This document shows positions 49,153 to 58,311 of a DNA stretch of 64,000 nt, one piece after another (the stretch's first letter is position 1; each line of letters begins with the position of its first letter). Source of the DNA: Oligoflexia bacterium (lineage in GTDB: Bacteria; Bdellovibrionota_G; JALEGL01). The notes below the pieces were generated by a model. That model searched no databases. It had not been told where the DNA came from and worked only from the letters and a program-made list of their open reading frames with translations. Made by a program: the position numbers and the translations under genes. The stretch is from NCBI GenBank assembly GCA_035326705.1, contig DAOLES010000003.1:124001-188000 (forward strand), written 5' to 3'.

Positions 49153-49506
49153 ATGTCAGAAGATTCTTTTGCAAGTCGTCGCCAGAGTCAACGGGTTAAA
49201 GTTGAAATTGATGTTGATTTGGGTGCCTATGGAGAATATTTTTTAAGTAAGCTGGATAACGTCTCTACCGGTGGTGCTTTTGTTAAAACGCGCAAACTAC
49301 AAGATGTGGGTTCAGAAGTTAAACTTAGATTCAAGCTTCCCGGTGATGATCAATTGATTGAAGCTGAAGGTATTGTTATCTGGACTTACAATCAAGCTGG
49401 CCCTATTGATGGCAACTCCTCGGGCATGGGCATTCAATTTACTGAAATTCTACAATCTGACCGTGACCGTATTAAGACTTTTGTGGCTCAACACACAAAC
49501 CCGTAA
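49153..49506 (+). CDS. PilZ-domain protein
   Basis: Probable c-di-GMP receptor or a PilZ-fold relative. 117 residues from ATG 49153, with AGG ten bases upstream. N-terminal SRRQSQRVKV supplies the RxxxR-like element, and DNVSTGGAFVKT is the D/N-x-S-x-x-G motif; GMGIQFTEI closes the barrel. The myxobacterial-type PilZ proteins look similar. The 3' end overlaps the convergent Nudix gene by 35 bases. Confidence 0.87.
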   Translation: MSEDSFASRRQSQRVKVEIDVDLGAYGEYFLSKLDNVSTGGAFVKTRKLQDVGSEVKLRFKLPGDDQLIEAEGIVIWTYNQAGPIDGNSSGMGIQFTEILQSDRDRIKTFVAQHTNP

Positions 49507-49900
49507 CAAGTCTTTTATTACCTGATAAAAAATTAAATGTTTTTATATCATTCATTGAAATCCACTTGAGCTCAGCATGTACATTTTTTTGTAAGGCATA
49601 CGGTGAGTTTAAATAACATTGATAGAAAAATAATTGTACGCTCTTATTTGGGTAGGTGTATGTGTATGTATCAAGTAGCCTATTGATTTCAATAATCTCA
49701 ATCCCCAACTCTTCCTTTAATTCTCTCATCAAGGCTTGCTGATGATTTTCCTCTAACTCTATTTTTCCCCCAGGAAATTCCCAATTCTGCTGACCATCTT
49801 TTCTTTTTGCAATCAGGATTTGATTATCCTGATTGTAAATCACAGCTGCCACGACTTGCACAGGCTTTAAACCTTTACTTTGATTGACTTTAACACCCAT
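49472..49900 (-). CDS. MutT-like Nudix hydrolase
   Basis: 142 residues. The complete Nudix box runs from GGKIELEENHQQALMREL to KEELGIE (pattern GX5EX7REUXEEXGU). The N-terminal VVAAVIYNQDNQILIAKR and EFPGGKIE context resembles MutT (8-oxo-dGTP hydrolase), the most likely activity. Overlaps the PilZ gene tail to tail. Confidence 0.92.
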   Translation of the reverse strand: MGVKVNQSKGLKPVQVVAAVIYNQDNQILIAKRKDGQQNWEFPGGKIELEENHQQALMRELKEELGIEIIEINRLLDTYTYTYPNKSVQLFFYQCYLNSPYALQKNVHAELKWISMNDIKTFNFLSGNKRLVTGLCVEPQKS

Positions 49901-49965
49901 AAAAATTAATTTTTTACCTTAAAACTTAAACTTCTCATTAAAAATATGTTTATACTAGCTTGGAA

Positions 49966-50661
49966 ATGAAAAAGAAACCCATTATTGGCATTGGCCCACA
50001 TTACTTAACCAACCCAAAAAGAAAAAAAGTGATTGGTTGTTATGAAAATTATATTCGTTGCCTTGAGATGGCTGGTGCTAGTACACTGATCTTTACTGCA
50101 GACATGGATCATATTGATTATCATTTAAGCTTGGTGGATGGCATCATGCTCACCGGCGGAGATGACATACATCCCAGCTATTACCATGAGAAAAAACTCC
50201 CAAAAATTAAATTTGAGCTCTCACCTAATGAACGCAGTGACTATGATATTGCTTTACTTAAAAAAGCTTTAAAACAAGATATACCTTTTTTAGGTATTTG
50301 CCTTGGTTGCCAAACGCTTAATGTTGTTCAAGGAGGCAATTTATATCAAGACATGCCGTCACAACTGGAAAAAGTGAATGACCACAAAAAAGGTCAACAT
50401 TGGATTGATTTAGAGAAAAAAACTTTACTTCATTCCATCTTAAAAAAAGATCGGGTCAAAGTAAACTCTAATCATCATCAAGCAGTAAAACAACCCGGTC
50501 AAGATCTTATTATCAGCGCTAGAGCTTTGGATGGAACAGTAGAAGCCATTGAATCCACCAAACATTCTTTTGCATTGGGCATTCAATGGCATCCAGAAGA
50601 GTTGTTAAAAACAGATGTAAGTAAAAGTATTTTTACTGCATTTGTGAAAGCTTGTAAATAA
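49966..50661 (+). CDS. Class I glutamine amidotransferase-like hydrolase (PuuD type)
   Basis: 231 residues from ATG 49966 (a TTG two codons upstream has no advantage). Nucleophile Cys112 in FLGICLGCQTLNV, oxyanion region MLTGGDDIHPSYY, and catalytic His-Glu in GIQWHPEE. Matches gamma-glutamyl-GABA hydrolase family C26, which acts on gamma-glutamyl compounds such as those from putrescine breakdown. The DHS-like enzyme elsewhere suggests polyamine metabolism, but no Puu operon is here. Confidence 0.9.
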   Translation: MKKKPIIGIGPHYLTNPKRKKVIGCYENYIRCLEMAGASTLIFTADMDHIDYHLSLVDGIMLTGGDDIHPSYYHEKKLPKIKFELSPNERSDYDIALLKKALKQDIPFLGICLGCQTLNVVQGGNLYQDMPSQLEKVNDHKKGQHWIDLEKKTLLHSILKKDRVKVNSNHHQAVKQPGQDLIISARALDGTVEAIESTKHSFALGIQWHPEELLKTDVSKSIFTAFVKACK

Positions 50662-50676
50662 AGCCTCCACCTAAGA

Positions 50677-51243
50677 ATGTTCATTAAAATAAAATTTTTT
50701 AAACAGCTTTGGCCTACAAGCATACTTGTATTGTTTTTATTAGGGGCTTTACACTTTTTGGAAAGAAATTTTTTTTCAAAGACTGGGACAATAGCTTTTT
50801 GGATTGGCGACGCAATGAGCTCTGAAACTTCGCAACAGTTTGTCGATCCATACAGCTTCAGTCATATACAACACGGTTTATTGTTCTTTGGATTGTTTTG
50901 GTTATTTAGAAATCGACTATCCCTTCACATAAGATTTTTGTTTGCAAGTGCTATTGAAGTTTTTTGGGAAATTTTAGAGAATACGCAATTTATCATTGAT
51001 CGTTACCGAGAATCTACTGCCGCTTTGGGTTATTATGGAGACTCTATTTTTAATAGCTTGGGTGACCTCGCTTCTTGCTGGATTGGATTTTATCTTGCAT
51101 ATAAATTTGGATTAAGATTATCGGTTCTTTTATTCCTCATCATTGAAATTATTATGATAATCATGATTAAGGATAGCTTATTACTGAACATTATTATGTT
51201 GCTCTACCCAATAGATTTTATTCGAGAATGGCAATTGACGTAA
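50677..51243 (+). CDS. DUF2585 (UPF0314) membrane protein
   Basis: 188 residues with about four membrane helices. The family signature is clear: VDPYSFSHIQHGLLFFGLFW, then EVFWEILENTQFIIDRYRES and YYGDSIFNSLGDLASCW. Function unknown; the conserved His and acidic residues facing the membrane suggest an enzyme. Fifteen bases after the amidotransferase gene. Confidence 0.85.
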   Translation: MFIKIKFFKQLWPTSILVLFLLGALHFLERNFFSKTGTIAFWIGDAMSSETSQQFVDPYSFSHIQHGLLFFGLFWLFRNRLSLHIRFLFASAIEVFWEILENTQFIIDRYRESTAALGYYGDSIFNSLGDLASCWIGFYLAYKFGLRLSVLLFLIIEIIMIIMIKDSLLLNIIMLLYPIDFIREWQLT

Positions 51244-51316
51244 AATACACTCTAGCCTTATAAAAAAACTAAAATCATCTGTTTTTAATTTTCCACTCAA
51301 AGTAATAAAACAAACT

Positions 51317-52471
51317 CTACAACGTTTGCAAAGTAATTGTATCCCCACGCCTATATGTATTTTTCTTCAAACTTTTATCTAGTTCAATCAGTTGTTTCCC
51401 ATTTGAAGTACAAACCAATACGCAACGCTTGGGTTTTAGTTTGAGTTCGTTGGATATGACTCTTACTTTATTATTTGTTTCTTGCTTTTGGAGATCTATT
51501 TTACTCAACACAATATAACTGGCTTTCAAGGCTTTATCTTTATGCTCTAAAAAGCGTTCAATTGTTTTTCTCAAGCGGGGTGCATGCCATAGAGTTTCAA
51601 AATGACACCAATCTTTTTTGTCCTTGTTCATTGGACACTGGGCCTGATGTAAACATGGAAACGGAGAATACGCTTGCCAAGCTTGTAACCATTGATCTCT
51701 TAAATGTGTTAACTGTTTAGACGTACTCATCAAGGCCGGCTCCACAATAACAATGGCCCCATTTGTACTGAGATGATATTTCCATAATATTGTAAACACT
51801 CGATCAACTTGCTCTTGTGTATTTTTACTCACTTCATTGATAGCATTGGCGGCTACAATCAAATCATAAGGTTGTTTTTGATGCAGTATTTTTAATGTCT
51901 TTTTTGTGTTTAAATCAAAAACCTTACTGCTCACTTTGACTTGAGTAAAAGGCATAAAACTAAATAAATTTTTTGCCTGCTCTAAAATTGATTTATTTTG
52001 ATCTGTTAGCACAACTTCAGCGCGAATATGTGGCCAGTGGTTTTTCAATAAAAACTCTATAGCCCAAGCGGTTGCTCCCCAGCCTGATCCAAGATCTAAA
52101 ATATGTATTTTAGTTTTTTTAGTATTGTGTTGAATATATTTATCTAAATATGATTTTAAGCAGGCTGCCACCCGGACAACATTGGCCAAGTGAAAATACA
52201 TTAAGTAAGCCACCTGAACATCTTTTTTATTAAAGTAGTGTTGATCTAACTTTGTCCGATCCAAAGTAAATGCATCTGATAACCTTAATGCATGTGCGCA
52301 AATAGACTTTACAATATCCTTAGGAATAGCTTGCCCATCCCAAGTTTGCTGCCATTTCATCTGATACATATAGGCTATCAAAGCATCTTCCCATGCTTGC
52401 AGCTGCTCATTATCCAAGTTTTCTAAAGCTCTGATCATAGTTTCATTATTATTAAGAATAAGGTATGCCAT
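51317..52471 (-). CDS. Rsm22-like SAM-dependent methyltransferase
   Basis: Methyltransferase with SAM motif ILDLGSGWGATAWAIEFL, NAINEV, and the family's cysteine cluster CLHQAQCPMNKDKKDWC, which in Rsm22/Met17-type proteins is linked to an iron-sulfur cluster and ribosome maturation. 384 residues from ATG 52471, whose first base abuts the first base of the polA ATG (CATATG). ATG 52438 is a plausible later start that leaves 33 bases between the genes. Ends in TAG. Confidence 0.85.
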   Translation of the reverse strand: MAYLILNNNETMIRALENLDNEQLQAWEDALIAYMYQMKWQQTWDGQAIPKDIVKSICAHALRLSDAFTLDRTKLDQHYFNKKDVQVAYLMYFHLANVVRVAACLKSYLDKYIQHNTKKTKIHILDLGSGWGATAWAIEFLLKNHWPHIRAEVVLTDQNKSILEQAKNLFSFMPFTQVKVSSKVFDLNTKKTLKILHQKQPYDLIVAANAINEVSKNTQEQVDRVFTILWKYHLSTNGAIVIVEPALMSTSKQLTHLRDQWLQAWQAYSPFPCLHQAQCPMNKDKKDWCHFETLWHAPRLRKTIERFLEHKDKALKASYIVLSKIDLQKQETNNKVRVISNELKLKPKRCVLVCTSNGKQLIELDKSLKKNTYRRGDTITLQTL

Positions 52472-55252
52472 ATGGATATGAAAAAAACCAACAATGACCA
52501 AAAACTATTTTTAATTGACGGCTCAGCCCTGGCTTACCGAAGCCATTTTTCATTTATCAGTAATCCCTTAAAAAATTCTGAAGGCATGGAAACCAGTGCC
52601 GTTTTTGGTTTTACCAATACACTTTTAAATCTTATCAAAAAAGAAAACCCCTCTCATATTGCTGTTGTTTTCGATGGTCCTAAAAAAACTTTTAGGCATG
52701 AGATGTACAAAGAATACAAAGCTACCCGTGAAAAAATGCCGGATGAGCTCAAAATTCAACTACCGTATATACGTAAAATTGTTGAAGAAATGAATATTCC
52801 TTACTTGGTTATGGATGGTTATGAAGCCGATGATATCATTGGAACTTTAGCCAAACAATCCGCCAAAGAAGGAATTCATGCGTATATGGTCAGTGGTGAT
52901 AAAGACTTTATGCAGCTCTTAGAAGACAATATTTCTATGTATACCATGAAAAAAGGCACAGTAGATATTGTAGGCGTTGAAGGGCCTGTTAAAAAATGGG
53001 GTATCACGCCAGAACAAGTTATTGACTTTATGGCTTTGATGGGTGACAGCTCAGATAATATACCCGGCGTTCCAGGAATTGGTCCTAAAACAGCTTTAAA
53101 GCTTATTGAGCAATTTAAACATTTAAACGGCATTTATAAAAACCTGAACCAAGTTAAACCTGAAAAACTTCAAATAAAACTTGCAGAAAATAAAGAACAT
53201 GCTTTTTTAAGCCAAGATCTTGTCACTATAAAAACAGATGTTCCCGTTAATACCAGTTTTGAAGAACTCAGCATCAGTCCTTTTAATAAACCTGAATTAG
53301 AAACTATTTTTGATGAATTAGATTTTCATTCTTTAAAACGTTTTTTAAACCCTAAATCAACACGTGACACTGAGTCAAAAAGTAAAGATGTGGTTGTTTC
53401 TAAACCAGCACCCAAAACAACTCAAAAACAAAAATCTACTGGAAAAGTAACCGGTACTTACACCTGCATTGAATCTCAACAACAATTAGATGAATTAATT
53501 AAGACCTTAAACAAACAAAGTCTTTTTGCATTGGACACAGAAACCACCGGTCTCAACCCTATAGAGGCAGAGCTTGTAGGTATTTCCGTTGCTTTTAAAG
53601 AACAAGAGGCTTTTTTTATTCCAGTGCATCCGGGCCACCTTGACTTTGAGACCACATTAAAAAAGCTAAAACCCATTTTAGAAAATCCAAGAATTAAAAA
53701 AGGCGGTCAAAACATAAAGTATGATATGCATATTTTATCAAAATATGACATTCAAGTTGCTGGCATCAGTTTTGACACCATGCTAAGTTCTTATGTTTTA
53801 GCATCCGATCAACGCCAACATGGTATGGATCATATTGCAGAAAAATACCTAGGATTGAAAAAAATTCCAACGGAAGCTCTAATTGGCAAAGGGCAGAAAC
53901 AAATTTCTATGGATCAGGTTGAACTTGATAAACTATCGCACTATGCTTGCGAAGATGCTGATGTTACACTGCGACTTTACAACTACTTTGATCGTCAATT
54001 CAAAAGCAATAAAAACTTAAGCAAACTTTATGAAGATTTAGAAATTCCCCTATTGTGTGTTCTCCAAAAAATGGAAGCGCACGGCATGCTTTTAGATATA
54101 AAAAAGCTTAAATCACTTTCCAATAAATTGAGTAAACGTTTAATTCAACTTACTGAAGATATTCATCAAAAAGCTGGAGAGAGCTTTAACATCAACTCTC
54201 CCAAACAAATGGGTCCTATTTTATTTGAAAAAATTAAAGTACATGAAGGCTCAGGTATTAAAAAACTTAAAAAAACCAAGACGGGTTACGCCACAGACCA
54301 TGCAACCCTAGAAAAATTTTCTGATCATCCCTTGGTTGCCTCAATTTTAGAATATAGAAACTTATCCAAATTGATGTCCACTTACATTGAAACCTTACCC
54401 AAACTGATTACAAAACGAACAGGTCGCATTCATACTTCATTCAATCAAACCATTGCTTCTACAGGTAGACTATCCAGTTCAGATCCTAACTTACAAAATA
54501 TCCCTATTCGCTCTGAGTATGGCAAAGAGATTCGTGAAGCTTTTATTGCCCCGGAAGGCTCATGCTTGATTTCAGCAGATTACTCTCAGGTTGAATTGCG
54601 TATGCTAGCCCACCTTGCAAATGACGAAACCTTAATTAAAACCTTTGAACAAGACCTTGATGTCCACACCCAAACTGCGGCCACGATTTTTAATAAAGAT
54701 CCAAAAGATGTTGATGCAAATTTGAGAAGCCGCGCCAAAGCCATTAATTTTGGTGTTCTTTATGGAATGGGACCACAACGCTTATCCAAAGAAACGGGAG
54801 TTAGTTTAAACGAAGCCAAAGACTTTATTGCTTCATATTTTAATAGCTTTTCAAAAGTTAAAGACTACTTAAATGCGCAGATTGAATTTGCTAAACAACA
54901 TGGTTACATTGAAACCATCCTAGGACGGCAAAGACCTTTGCCTGATATATACAGCAAAAACCCTATGATTAAAGCCAATGCTGAGCGTATTGCCACCAAT
55001 ACACCCATTCAAGGTAGCGCAGCAGATCTGATAAAAAAAGCCATGCTAGATATTGATGCAGAGCTAAGTAAACAAAAACTAAAAAGTAAATTGGTACTCC
55101 AGGTTCACGATGAGTTGGTATTAGAAGTGCTTAATGAAGAAATTGAGTCGGTTAAAAAATTAACCCGACAATGCATGGAAAAAGCCTTAAATTTAAAAGT
55201 CCCTTTAAAAGTGGATTTAGGCTTGGGGCAAAACTGGTCACAAGCGCATTAG
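52472..55252 (+). CDS. polA: DNA polymerase I
   Basis: Repair and Okazaki-fragment polymerase. The 5'-3' exonuclease domain (1-290; LIDGSALAYRSHF, GDKDFMQLL, GDSSDNIPGVPGIG), an intact 3'-5' proofreading domain (DTE near residue 355) and the polymerase domain with motif A DYSQVELRMLAHL (near 703) and motif C QVHDELVLE (near 876). 926 residues. AAGG eight bases upstream supports ATG 52472. Ends with TAG at the family C-terminus. Confidence 0.98.
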   Translation: MDMKKTNNDQKLFLIDGSALAYRSHFSFISNPLKNSEGMETSAVFGFTNTLLNLIKKENPSHIAVVFDGPKKTFRHEMYKEYKATREKMPDELKIQLPYIRKIVEEMNIPYLVMDGYEADDIIGTLAKQSAKEGIHAYMVSGDKDFMQLLEDNISMYTMKKGTVDIVGVEGPVKKWGITPEQVIDFMALMGDSSDNIPGVPGIGPKTALKLIEQFKHLNGIYKNLNQVKPEKLQIKLAENKEHAFLSQDLVTIKTDVPVNTSFEELSISPFNKPELETIFDELDFHSLKRFLNPKSTRDTESKSKDVVVSKPAPKTTQKQKSTGKVTGTYTCIESQQQLDELIKTLNKQSLFALDTETTGLNPIEAELVGISVAFKEQEAFFIPVHPGHLDFETTLKKLKPILENPRIKKGGQNIKYDMHILSKYDIQVAGISFDTMLSSYVLASDQRQHGMDHIAEKYLGLKKIPTEALIGKGQKQISMDQVELDKLSHYACEDADVTLRLYNYFDRQFKSNKNLSKLYEDLEIPLLCVLQKMEAHGMLLDIKKLKSLSNKLSKRLIQLTEDIHQKAGESFNINSPKQMGPILFEKIKVHEGSGIKKLKKTKTGYATDHATLEKFSDHPLVASILEYRNLSKLMSTYIETLPKLITKRTGRIHTSFNQTIASTGRLSSSDPNLQNIPIRSEYGKEIREAFIAPEGSCLISADYSQVELRMLAHLANDETLIKTFEQDLDVHTQTAATIFNKDPKDVDANLRSRAKAINFGVLYGMGPQRLSKETGVSLNEAKDFIASYFNSFSKVKDYLNAQIEFAKQHGYIETILGRQRPLPDIYSKNPMIKANAERIATNTPIQGSAADLIKKAMLDIDAELSKQKLKSKLVLQVHDELVLEVLNEEIESVKKLTRQCMEKALNLKVPLKVDLGLGQNWSQAH

Positions 55253-55315
55253 AGAGTTTTAATTTTTATTTATTGTTTTACTTTTTTAATTAGTTTTTAT
55301 AAAAAATAAATTGCA

Positions 55316-55693
55316 ATGAAGTATTATTTTATCTTAATCCCTGCACTTGCGTTGTTAATTGTTTCTTGTTCAGTTTTTGCAAAAAAACCAAAACTTTATT
55401 CACATAAACATAGAATTATGACTTTATGTTGTAAAAGTTCTAGCGCTAATTCTTGTTCCAGTGAACACTGGAAAGCAAGAGTAAAAAAACATTGTCCAGC
55501 TGGTGCAACGCAAATCAATCAAGACACCCGTGAACGCTTAAAATATACTGAACTTCCTCAGTCCGGTTTATATGAACAACATGCCCATAATTATGATTTT
55601 GAAAGTTCTAACAAAAAAAGCAGTGAGTTTATTTTAAAGAAACAAACATTAAATTGCATTAATTATCAATGCAATGGACCTGTGAAACCTTAA
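55316..55693 (+). CDS. Cysteine-rich lipoprotein, paralogue 1
   Basis: 125 residues with lipobox LIVSC after a hydrophobic signal. The mature part has a pattern shared with the next gene: TLCC, a single Cys, W, HCP-GA, TRERL, then a late C and YQCNG-V-P. Six cysteines outside the lipobox are conserved between the two, which suggests three disulfides or metal binding in the periplasm. No known family recognised. Confidence 0.78.
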   Translation: MKYYFILIPALALLIVSCSVFAKKPKLYSHKHRIMTLCCKSSSANSCSSEHWKARVKKHCPAGATQINQDTRERLKYTELPQSGLYEQHAHNYDFESSNKKSSEFILKKQTLNCINYQCNGPVKP

Positions 55694-55801
55694 GTTTAAT
55701 GAATTATAAAACTGAACTGAAACTGAATTTTGATTTTCCTTTGCATAAAAAAATGAATTTTTATTTGATATTTTTTTTAAAATCCATGTAGACTCATTAA
55801 A

Positions 55802-56176
55802 ATGAAAAGTACAACTGCATGCTTCTTACTTTTATTTTTAGGCTTATCATTAACTGCTTGCACTCTTTTTACCAACCGGCCTGAGCTAGTTTCATGGCAA
55901 GGTAACACTATTACTTTATGTTGTGAAGGTGCCACTTCATCTGCTTGCCCGCAAGAAGAATGGGCCATAAAAGTTCAGCAACATTGTCCACAAGGTGCTG
56001 TAGCAATAGGTGGTGAAACCCGAGAACGCTTGGGTGATCGCATCATAGAAGAATCCGTTAAGCAAGATCATAGTTATGATGCCTATGGTGATGCAAAAAA
56101 AGTAACTCAATTTAAACAAGAACGAGAATTTTTAAGTTGTGTGACTTACCAATGCAACGGCCAAGTTTATCCTTAG
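55802..56176 (+). CDS. Cysteine-rich lipoprotein, paralogue 2
   Basis: 124 residues, lipobox LSLTAC. It aligns over its whole length with the preceding gene: TLCCEGATSSACPQEEW, QHCPQGAVAIGGETRERL, and CVTYQCNGQVYP. The 108-base spacer argues that each has its own signals. The TAG stop lies inside the left inverted repeat of the 56.2-56.5 kb element. Confidence 0.8.
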   Translation: MKSTTACFLLLFLGLSLTACTLFTNRPELVSWQGNTITLCCEGATSSACPQEEWAIKVQQHCPQGAVAIGGETRERLGDRIIEESVKQDHSYDAYGDAKKVTQFKQEREFLSCVTYQCNGQVYP

Positions 56177-56473
56177 TGTTTCTAAGCGCTTACGCTTCTT
56201 TACAACTTTGTAAAAAATCATTCTCGCTTCACTCAGATACACTTGTATCATTTCATACGCCGCATCGCTTTTGCGATGCTCTGTATAAGAGGCTCTAAGC
56301 GCTTACACGTAATGCAATGCAAATAATATTTAAAATTACTCTAAGCACGTTCAGTCACTTTATGTGGCTGAACGCACGGGGGTGAGGAAATAAAAACCAC
56401 GTTTTTTATTTCCGAGGGGGTCGTGAGCCCCCTCTTAAAAAAGAGCGGAGCGGGACGCGCTAAGAAACACTAA
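56173..56473. repeat. Multi-hairpin element bounded by 17-bp terminal inverted repeats
   Basis: TTAGTGTTTCTAAGCGC at 56173-56189 is matched by GCGCTAAGAAACACTAA at 56457-56473 as an inverted repeat with one mismatch. Inside are hairpins at 56236-56249, 56262-56279 (GCATCGC/GCGATGC), 56348-56374 (CGTTCAG...CTGAACG), 56386-56413 (11-bp GGAAATAAAAA stem) and 56414-56434 (GAGGGGG/CCCCCTC). TCTAAGCGCTTAC occurs twice as a direct repeat (56181-56193 and 56294-56306). Its ends overlap the TAG stops of both convergent neighbours. It has no coding capacity and a GC-rich right half. It resembles a MITE or large REP/BIME-type element. Confidence 0.75.
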
Positions 56474-57006
56474 AAATGCCAGCCTATACCTAGTTTGAAT
56501 AGATCAACTCTATAAATGTCTTCCGCCTCATCAATGATCCATTGACTTACACCTAGACCAGTATTGACTCTTAAGTTATCATTTTTTGTCCAACGTCTTA
56601 AGTTCCATTCCAAACCAATACCTGCAAACCAGCCTATTTCATTCACGGGTGAATACAAATAAGAAAAATGACCTTGTACAAATGGGCTCAATTCCGTAAA
56701 ACGCCCAAAATATTTATTGATGCCTAAAGAAATACTATGTCTGTGCTGATCATCTACACCAATATTCCAATTTAAATTAAAGGCTAAGGTTCTATCTAGA
56801 AAAAACAACCAATCAAATTGATAGGCTTGACTTAAACTTTTATCAGAACTTTGACTATGTGACTGAACAACAAAAGAATTACTAAATGCACTCATTCTAT
56901 CATGTATTTGTGCATTTGCATGCCCAAGACAGAAAAAAACTATCCCTAAATAAAGATGCTTTTTTGACAGTTTTATTAAATTTGCATTAAATCGAAAATA
57001 TGACAT
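56470..57006 (-). CDS. Putative small outer-membrane beta-barrel protein
   Basis: 178 residues with a signal peptide (LYLGIVFFCLGHANA|Q) and alternating amphipathic strands ending in GIGWHF with a C-terminal Phe, the pattern of an eight-stranded outer-membrane barrel. No specific family. Met1 at 57006 overlaps the divergent porin start by seven bases, and I see no alternative start codon before the signal helix. Its stop lies in the right terminal repeat of the palindromic element. Confidence 0.75.
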   Translation of the reverse strand: MSYFRFNANLIKLSKKHLYLGIVFFCLGHANAQIHDRMSAFSNSFVVQSHSQSSDKSLSQAYQFDWLFFLDRTLAFNLNWNIGVDDQHRHSISLGINKYFGRFTELSPFVQGHFSYLYSPVNEIGWFAGIGLEWNLRRWTKNDNLRVNTGLGVSQWIIDEAEDIYRVDLFKLGIGWHF

Positions 57007-58199
57007 TACAAAAACCTTTGACTTACCTTTCCATATCTATTTATTGCTTTTTTTGCTCGTTTTTTTTTAGTTTTAAAAATCTTGCTGCACAACATATGAC
57101 CAATATTAATGCTGGCTATAAAGATGGTTTTTATTTGGCCACACAAGATGATAAATTTTCTATTAAATTGGGAGGAAGACTTAACTTTTTATACTCTTCC
57201 GCCGCACTAGATCAAAATAATAATATTCATCGTTTTGATGTCTTACATGGCAAACTTTACTTGGGTGGCCATGCCTATTCTCAAAATATTGAATACTTTT
57301 TACAAAGTGCCTTTGGAGAATTCCAAGATACAAGCATACGTTTTAAAGTTCCTTCTGAAAGTAATAATCAACAAATGCGCCTTGAAGATTTCTATGTACG
57401 CTTAAAGCAAGGCAATAACTACTTTCAGCTAGGCCAATTTAAAGTCCCCTTTTCTCGGCAGTCTATGATTTACTCTGGTAACCTTATTGCCCCATTTAGA
57501 AACCATGTCAACAATGCCTTTAGCTTGCGTAGAAGCCAAGGCGTTATGTTATCTCATTACAAACCTACTTTTCATATGTCTGCTGCTTTATTCAACAATC
57601 AAAACCCAGTGGCCATAGACAACGGCTCACCCATATATCCAGTAACCCATACAAATAATAGTCGAATGATGTATGTAGGAAGAATAGGCATTGCTCCTCA
57701 AGGTTATGTCGGGTTTTCCGAAGGTGATGTTAATGACTCACAAACTGGAAAAATGGAACTTAATGGTGCAGTTGCTTTCTCTCAAAAAAACTCTGTATAT
57801 GTAGACAATGATAACACTGTAGACCTCAATGATGTTGACAATTTATCCGTTAATGCTGATTTTATTTGGAAAAAGAAAGGTGTGGCTTTGCAAGCTGAGT
57901 ATTATTATAGAACACTCATGGTTGAAAGTGGTTCTGATATCAAAAGTTGGGGCTACTATATTCAACCTTCTATTTTTATTATCCCTTCACAGCTAGAGCT
58001 CGCAGGTCTGTATGCTAAGTCAAATTTAAATGATCAAATTGATGATAGTGCTTTTGAAACAGGCGGGGGTCTTAACATCTATTTTTCCAAAAATCATCGC
58101 CACAAACTACAAACTCGTTATACTCTTAAACAACACGATTATCAGGGTCAAAAACTGAGTGATCACTGGATTAATTTAGCTCTACAAGTCAGCCTATAA
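57000..58199 (+). CDS. Phosphate-selective porin O/P-like protein
   Basis: 399 residues. Signal peptide (cleavage near NLAA), then the OprO/P-type opening DGFYLATQDDKFSIKLGGRL and strand-rich sequence with RLEDFYVRLKQGNNYFQLGQFKVPFSRQ, typical of the family. Forms a trimeric outer-membrane channel; the anion preference is inferred from the family only. It is divergent from the small barrel gene with overlapping starts. Confidence 0.88.
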   Translation: MTLQKPLTYLSISIYCFFCSFFFSFKNLAAQHMTNINAGYKDGFYLATQDDKFSIKLGGRLNFLYSSAALDQNNNIHRFDVLHGKLYLGGHAYSQNIEYFLQSAFGEFQDTSIRFKVPSESNNQQMRLEDFYVRLKQGNNYFQLGQFKVPFSRQSMIYSGNLIAPFRNHVNNAFSLRRSQGVMLSHYKPTFHMSAALFNNQNPVAIDNGSPIYPVTHTNNSRMMYVGRIGIAPQGYVGFSEGDVNDSQTGKMELNGAVAFSQKNSVYVDNDNTVDLNDVDNLSVNADFIWKKKGVALQAEYYYRTLMVESGSDIKSWGYYIQPSIFIIPSQLELAGLYAKSNLNDQIDDSAFETGGGLNIYFSKNHRHKLQTRYTLKQHDYQGQKLSDHWINLALQVSL

Positions 58200-58311
58200 G
58201 TCTTTGCTTAAAAGGCAATAAAAGTTATCAAGATCCTTGTTTCCTTGGCAATCCCGGCATCTTCATATAGCTTATAAGCAGCAAAATTTTAGTGACTGAA
58301 AGGATTTTTTA

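Noticed and set aside
58200..58311. SAH or SAM riboswitch before ahcY
   Set aside because: I could not find the conserved core of any such riboswitch in the leader.
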